Part shown: positions 5,502 to 7,678 of the stretch, one piece after another
How the letters are laid out: every line of letters starts with the position of its first letter
How positions within the stretch are numbered: the stretch's first letter is position 1
DNA from: Muribaculaceae bacterium
Lineage (GTDB): Bacteria > Bacteroidota > Bacteroidia > Bacteroidales > Muribaculaceae
Length of the DNA: 7,678 nucleotides
Direction of reading: 5' to 3'
NCBI GenBank assembly: GCA_017619255.1
Contig: JAFZSS010000110.1
Span: 1 to 7,678, forward strand
Notes under the pieces: model-generated
What the model was told of the DNA's origin: nothing
Databases searched by the model: none
The model's input: only the letters and a program-made list of their open reading frames with translations
Made by a program: the position numbers and the translations under genes

Positions 5502-7442
5502 ATGATACATAGCCACGAACACGATAGAGAGAATTGCCATAGCAACGACTGTTGCTGCGGGCAAGAGCAACATGAACACGGCCACGAAGAGATGGCCAGA
5601 TGGTGGCCACTACTGCTGTCGCTGACGCTGCTGATTGCCGGCATCGCCATGAGCGCGATGGATCTCGCATGGTTCCAAAACCGCTGGGTGAGGTTGGCAT
5701 GGTATGCTGCGGCTTGGCTGCCAACGGGCTTGGGCGTACTGCGTGAAGCCATCGAGGCAACCCGCGAGGGGGAGTTCTTCAACGAGTTCATGCTGATGAG
5801 CATCGCCAGCATCGGCGCCTTTGCCATCGGCGAATACCCCGAGGCTATTGCCGTAATGACGCTGTACTGCATTGGCGAGGCGTTGCAGGACCGTGCCGTG
5901 GACCGAGCCAGAGGTAACATCAAATCGCTAATTGCCTTGCGTCCTGACCATGCCGTCATCGTCAAAGATGGCGAGCGCACCACGATAGAGCCCACCGATG
6001 TCAAGCCCGGCGACATCGTGGAGGTTAAGCCCGGAGAGCGGGTGCCTATCGACGGTACGCTCATAGGCGAGGCGGCTGCATTTGACACCGCAGCCCTGAC
6101 AGGAGAGAGCGTGCCACGCGTCATCGAGCACGGCGACGAAGTGCTTGCAGGCATGATAGCCACTGACAGCGTCGTGCACCTGCAAGCGGTGCGCCCTGCC
6201 AGCGAGAGCGCCATGTCGCGCATCTTGCGCATGGTAGAGCAAGCCACCGACAGCAAAGCGCCGACCGAACTCTTTATCCGCCGCTTTGCCAAGGTCTATA
6301 CGCCCATCGTAGTGGGTTTCGCCGTGCTTGTCGTGCTGCTGCCATGGCTGTACTCGCTGATAGCCCCCGCTTTTGTCTATGATTTTGCCGAGTGGCTGCA
6401 TCGCGCCCTCATCTTCCTGGTCATCTCATGCCCCTGCGCACTGGTCATCAGCATCCCGCTGAGTTACTTCGCGGGTATCGGCGCCGCATCTAGGCGCGGC
6501 ATACTGTTTAAGGGCAGCAACTACCTTGACGCTATAGCCGATGTGGATACTGTGGTGTTTGACAAAACGGGGACGCTCACGACTGGGCATTTTGCCGTGA
6601 GCCAGGTCGTGGGGCTGGCCGAGGAACAGGTTGCGATTGTCTCAGCCATTGAGCAAGATAGCCCCCACCCCATAGCCCGTGCCATCATCGGTTATCATAA
6701 GCCTGCTCCCCTGGCGGTCAATGACCTGAAAAACATCGCTGGTTACGGCTTGAGCGCCATGGTTGACAATAAAAGATGGCTTGTGGGTACCGCCCGCCTG
6801 CTGGAACACGAGGGAGTGGATTATCCTACAGCGTTAAACAATATGGTCGGGACGATGGTCGCTGTGGCCGTTGACGGCCGTTATGCCGGCTACATTGTAT
6901 TGAGCGATGAGCCCAAAGAAGATGCACAGCAAGCAATCGACTCGCTTAACAACCAAGGTATCGACACGGTGATGCTCTCGGGCGACAAGCAAGCGCTGGT
7001 CGATAAGGTCGCACACCAGTTGGGTGTGAAACAAGCCTATGGCGACTTGTTGCCGCAAGATAAGGTGGAACAGATCGTGCGATTGAAAGATAATGACAGC
7101 AAACAGGTGGCATTTGTGGGTGACGGCATCAACGATGCCCCTGTGCTGGCGCTGAGCGATGTGGGCATCGCCATGGGTGCCCTAGGCAGCGACATGGCCA
7201 TCGAGACGGCCGATGTGGTCATCCAGACCGACCAACCCTCACGGGTCGCTGATGCGATTACTCTGGGACGCCGCACGCACAACATTGTCATGCAGAATAT
7301 CGCATTTGCCATTATCGTCAAGATTCTGGTAATGGTACTCGGAGTGCTGGGCGTTGCCAACATGTGGGAGGCTGTGTTTGCCGATGTTGGAGTAGCCCTG
7401 CTGTGCGTCCTTAATGCCCTGCGACTGATGCACACTTCTTGA
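5502..7442 (+). CDS. P1B-2-type heavy-metal exporting ATPase (Zn/Cd/Pb; ZntA/CadA class)
   Basis: This 646-residue inner-membrane ATPase exports divalent soft metals from the cytoplasm. Motifs in order: TGES at 200-203 (actuator), C310-P-C312 in the metal-site helix, DKTGT at 354-358 with the phosphorylated D354, SPHP at 387-390 with H389 of the P1B HP signature, and GDGIND at 540-545. K607 in the next-to-last membrane helix and D628-V-G630 in the last, together with CPC, are the P1B-2 signature for Zn2+/Cd2+/Pb2+; Cu+ pumps have other residues there. Eight membrane segments can be placed: two pairs before the actuator, one pair with CPC, and two at the C-terminus. The N-terminus lacks the usual HMA domain (GMTCxxC); residues 1-30 are instead a His/Cys-rich tail with seven His and four Cys (C12, C17-C19). 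ATG 5502 is chosen over the in-frame TTG at 5433, which lies in the operator palindrome upstream of the promoter. Confidence 0.93.
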   Translation: MIHSHEHDRENCHSNDCCCGQEQHEHGHEEMARWWPLLLSLTLLIAGIAMSAMDLAWFQNRWVRLAWYAAAWLPTGLGVLREAIEATREGEFFNEFMLMSIASIGAFAIGEYPEAIAVMTLYCIGEALQDRAVDRARGNIKSLIALRPDHAVIVKDGERTTIEPTDVKPGDIVEVKPGERVPIDGTLIGEAAAFDTAALTGESVPRVIEHGDEVLAGMIATDSVVHLQAVRPASESAMSRILRMVEQATDSKAPTELFIRRFAKVYTPIVVGFAVLVVLLPWLYSLIAPAFVYDFAEWLHRALIFLVISCPCALVISIPLSYFAGIGAASRRGILFKGSNYLDAIADVDTVVFDKTGTLTTGHFAVSQVVGLAEEQVAIVSAIEQDSPHPIARAIIGYHKPAPLAVNDLKNIAGYGLSAMVDNKRWLVGTARLLEHEGVDYPTALNNMVGTMVAVAVDGRYAGYIVLSDEPKEDAQQAIDSLNNQGIDTVMLSGDKQALVDKVAHQLGVKQAYGDLLPQDKVEQIVRLKDNDSKQVAFVGDGINDAPVLALSDVGIAMGALGSDMAIETADVVIQTDQPSRVADAITLGRRTHNIVMQNIAFAIIVKILVMVLGVLGVANMWEAVFADVGVALLCVLNALRLMHTS

Positions 7443-7461
7443 GAGTGGAGACCATAAAAAC

Positions 7462-7505
7462 GAATTGGGGAATGATCATTTCAAATCATTCCCCAATTCT
7501 TATTG
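7462..7505. terminator. Bidirectional intrinsic terminator, 15-bp perfect stem
   Basis: GAATTGGGGAATGAT (7462-7476) and ATCATTCCCCAATTC (7485-7499) are perfectly complementary around an 8-nt loop. On the + strand TTATT follows; on the - strand G and five T follow. The tail is therefore better for the convergent peptidase gene, but the hairpin lies between two converging stop codons and can serve both. Confidence 0.85.
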
Positions 7506-7531
7506 GTTATTCCAAGAATGGAATTATCTGA

Positions 7532-7678
7532 TTACTTCAGGCCGCGGTTGCGCAGCAGGGCGTCGGCCGTGGGCGCCTGGCCACGGAACTGCTTGTAGAG
7601 TTCCATGGGATCCATGGTGTCGCCCGACTCCAGGAGCTTGCGGAAAGCGTCGGCGGTAGCCTTGTCGAAGCAGCCAGC
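7532..7678 (-). CDS. M3-family metallopeptidase (Dcp/oligopeptidase A-like), C-terminal 48 residues
   Basis: Reading the - strand from the window edge gives 48 codons ending in TAA (7532-7534). The peptide contains GCFDKATADAFRKLLESG followed by DPMELYKQFRGQAPTADALL and ends NRGLK. This is the characteristic end of M3 zinc peptidases (peptidyl-dipeptidase Dcp, oligopeptidase A/PrlC): a helix, a (D/E)P-x-x-L(Y/F) turn, then the FRG-x-x-P-x-x-x-x-L-L motif. The HExxH zinc site and the start lie outside the window, so Dcp cannot be told from oligopeptidase A. These enzymes degrade short peptides, in the cytoplasm or (in some Bacteroidales) as exported lipoproteins. Confidence 0.75.
   Translation of the reverse strand, partial: AGCFDKATADAFRKLLESGDTMDPMELYKQFRGQAPTADALLRNRGLK

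Noticed and set aside
5477..6292. 271-codon open frame on the - strand inside the ATPase gene
   Set aside because: It runs opposite the highly conserved ATPase motifs, has low-complexity Ser/Ala/Met composition and no recognisable domain; it is a shadow of the real frame.
1..7678. CRISPR array, tRNA/rRNA genes, insertion sequences or phage genes
   Set aside because: None seen: no regularly spaced repeats, cloverleaf or rRNA-like sequence, transposase frames or terminal inverted repeats.

Overview
The window looks like a chromosomal segment of a gut-type member of the Bacteroidales (Bacteroidota; Prevotella/Muribaculaceae-like, genus not resolvable by eye). Three things point there. Gene starts lack clear Shine-Dalgarno sites. 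Several genes are preceded by the Bacteroidota vegetative promoter pattern, a TTTG-like -33 element about 20 nt upstream of TAnnTTTG. The protein families also fit: a starch-binding protein with a dockerin-like tail, a DUF4369/thioredoxin-fold lipoprotein, and a Bacteroidales-style GT-B glycosyltransferase. No phage, insertion sequence, CRISPR array, tRNA or rRNA was seen.

Layout: (1) 1-1023, + strand: the C-terminal 340 residues of a secreted polysaccharide-binding protein, probably an amylase-type glycan hydrolase, with two CBM26-like modules around a chitobiase-C/FN3-like module and a terminal dockerin-like double repeat. (2) 1024-1374: a 351-nt gene-free stretch with a promoter-like element, a clean intrinsic terminator about 60 nt further on (together a possible small RNA), and the promoter of the next gene. 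(3) 1375-2457, + strand: a lipoprotein with a DUF4369-like N-terminus and a thioredoxin-like C-terminus that has lost both active-site cysteines and the cis-proline. (4) 2538-3656 (- strand) and 3870-4853 (+ strand): divergent GT-B and GT-A glycosyltransferases sharing a 213-nt promoter region with repeats. (5) 4925-5218 (- strand), a small exported His-rich protein, lies divergent from 5502-7442 (+ strand), a P1B-2-type Zn/Cd/Pb-exporting ATPase. The 283 nt between them hold a 26-nt dyad in the presumed leader of the small gene and a perfect 8-1-8 palindrome directly upstream of the ATPase -7 element. (6) 7532-7678, - strand: the last 48 codons of an M3-family metallopeptidase, separated from the ATPase by a perfect 15-bp hairpin that can terminate both genes.

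The part most likely to work as a unit is the metal-export locus: an ATPase whose N-terminal tail is His/Cys-rich in place of a standard HMA domain, a palindromic operator candidate of Fur-family geometry, and a divergent His-rich exported protein that could bind the same metals outside the inner membrane. The link between the two genes is inferred from position and composition only. The other genes look like ordinary accessory or housekeeping Bacteroidales genes. No clearly novel multi-gene system is evident; the best leads are the pseudo-thioredoxin lipoprotein, the metal locus with its two dyads, the possible leaderless start of the GT-B gene and the possible small RNA.
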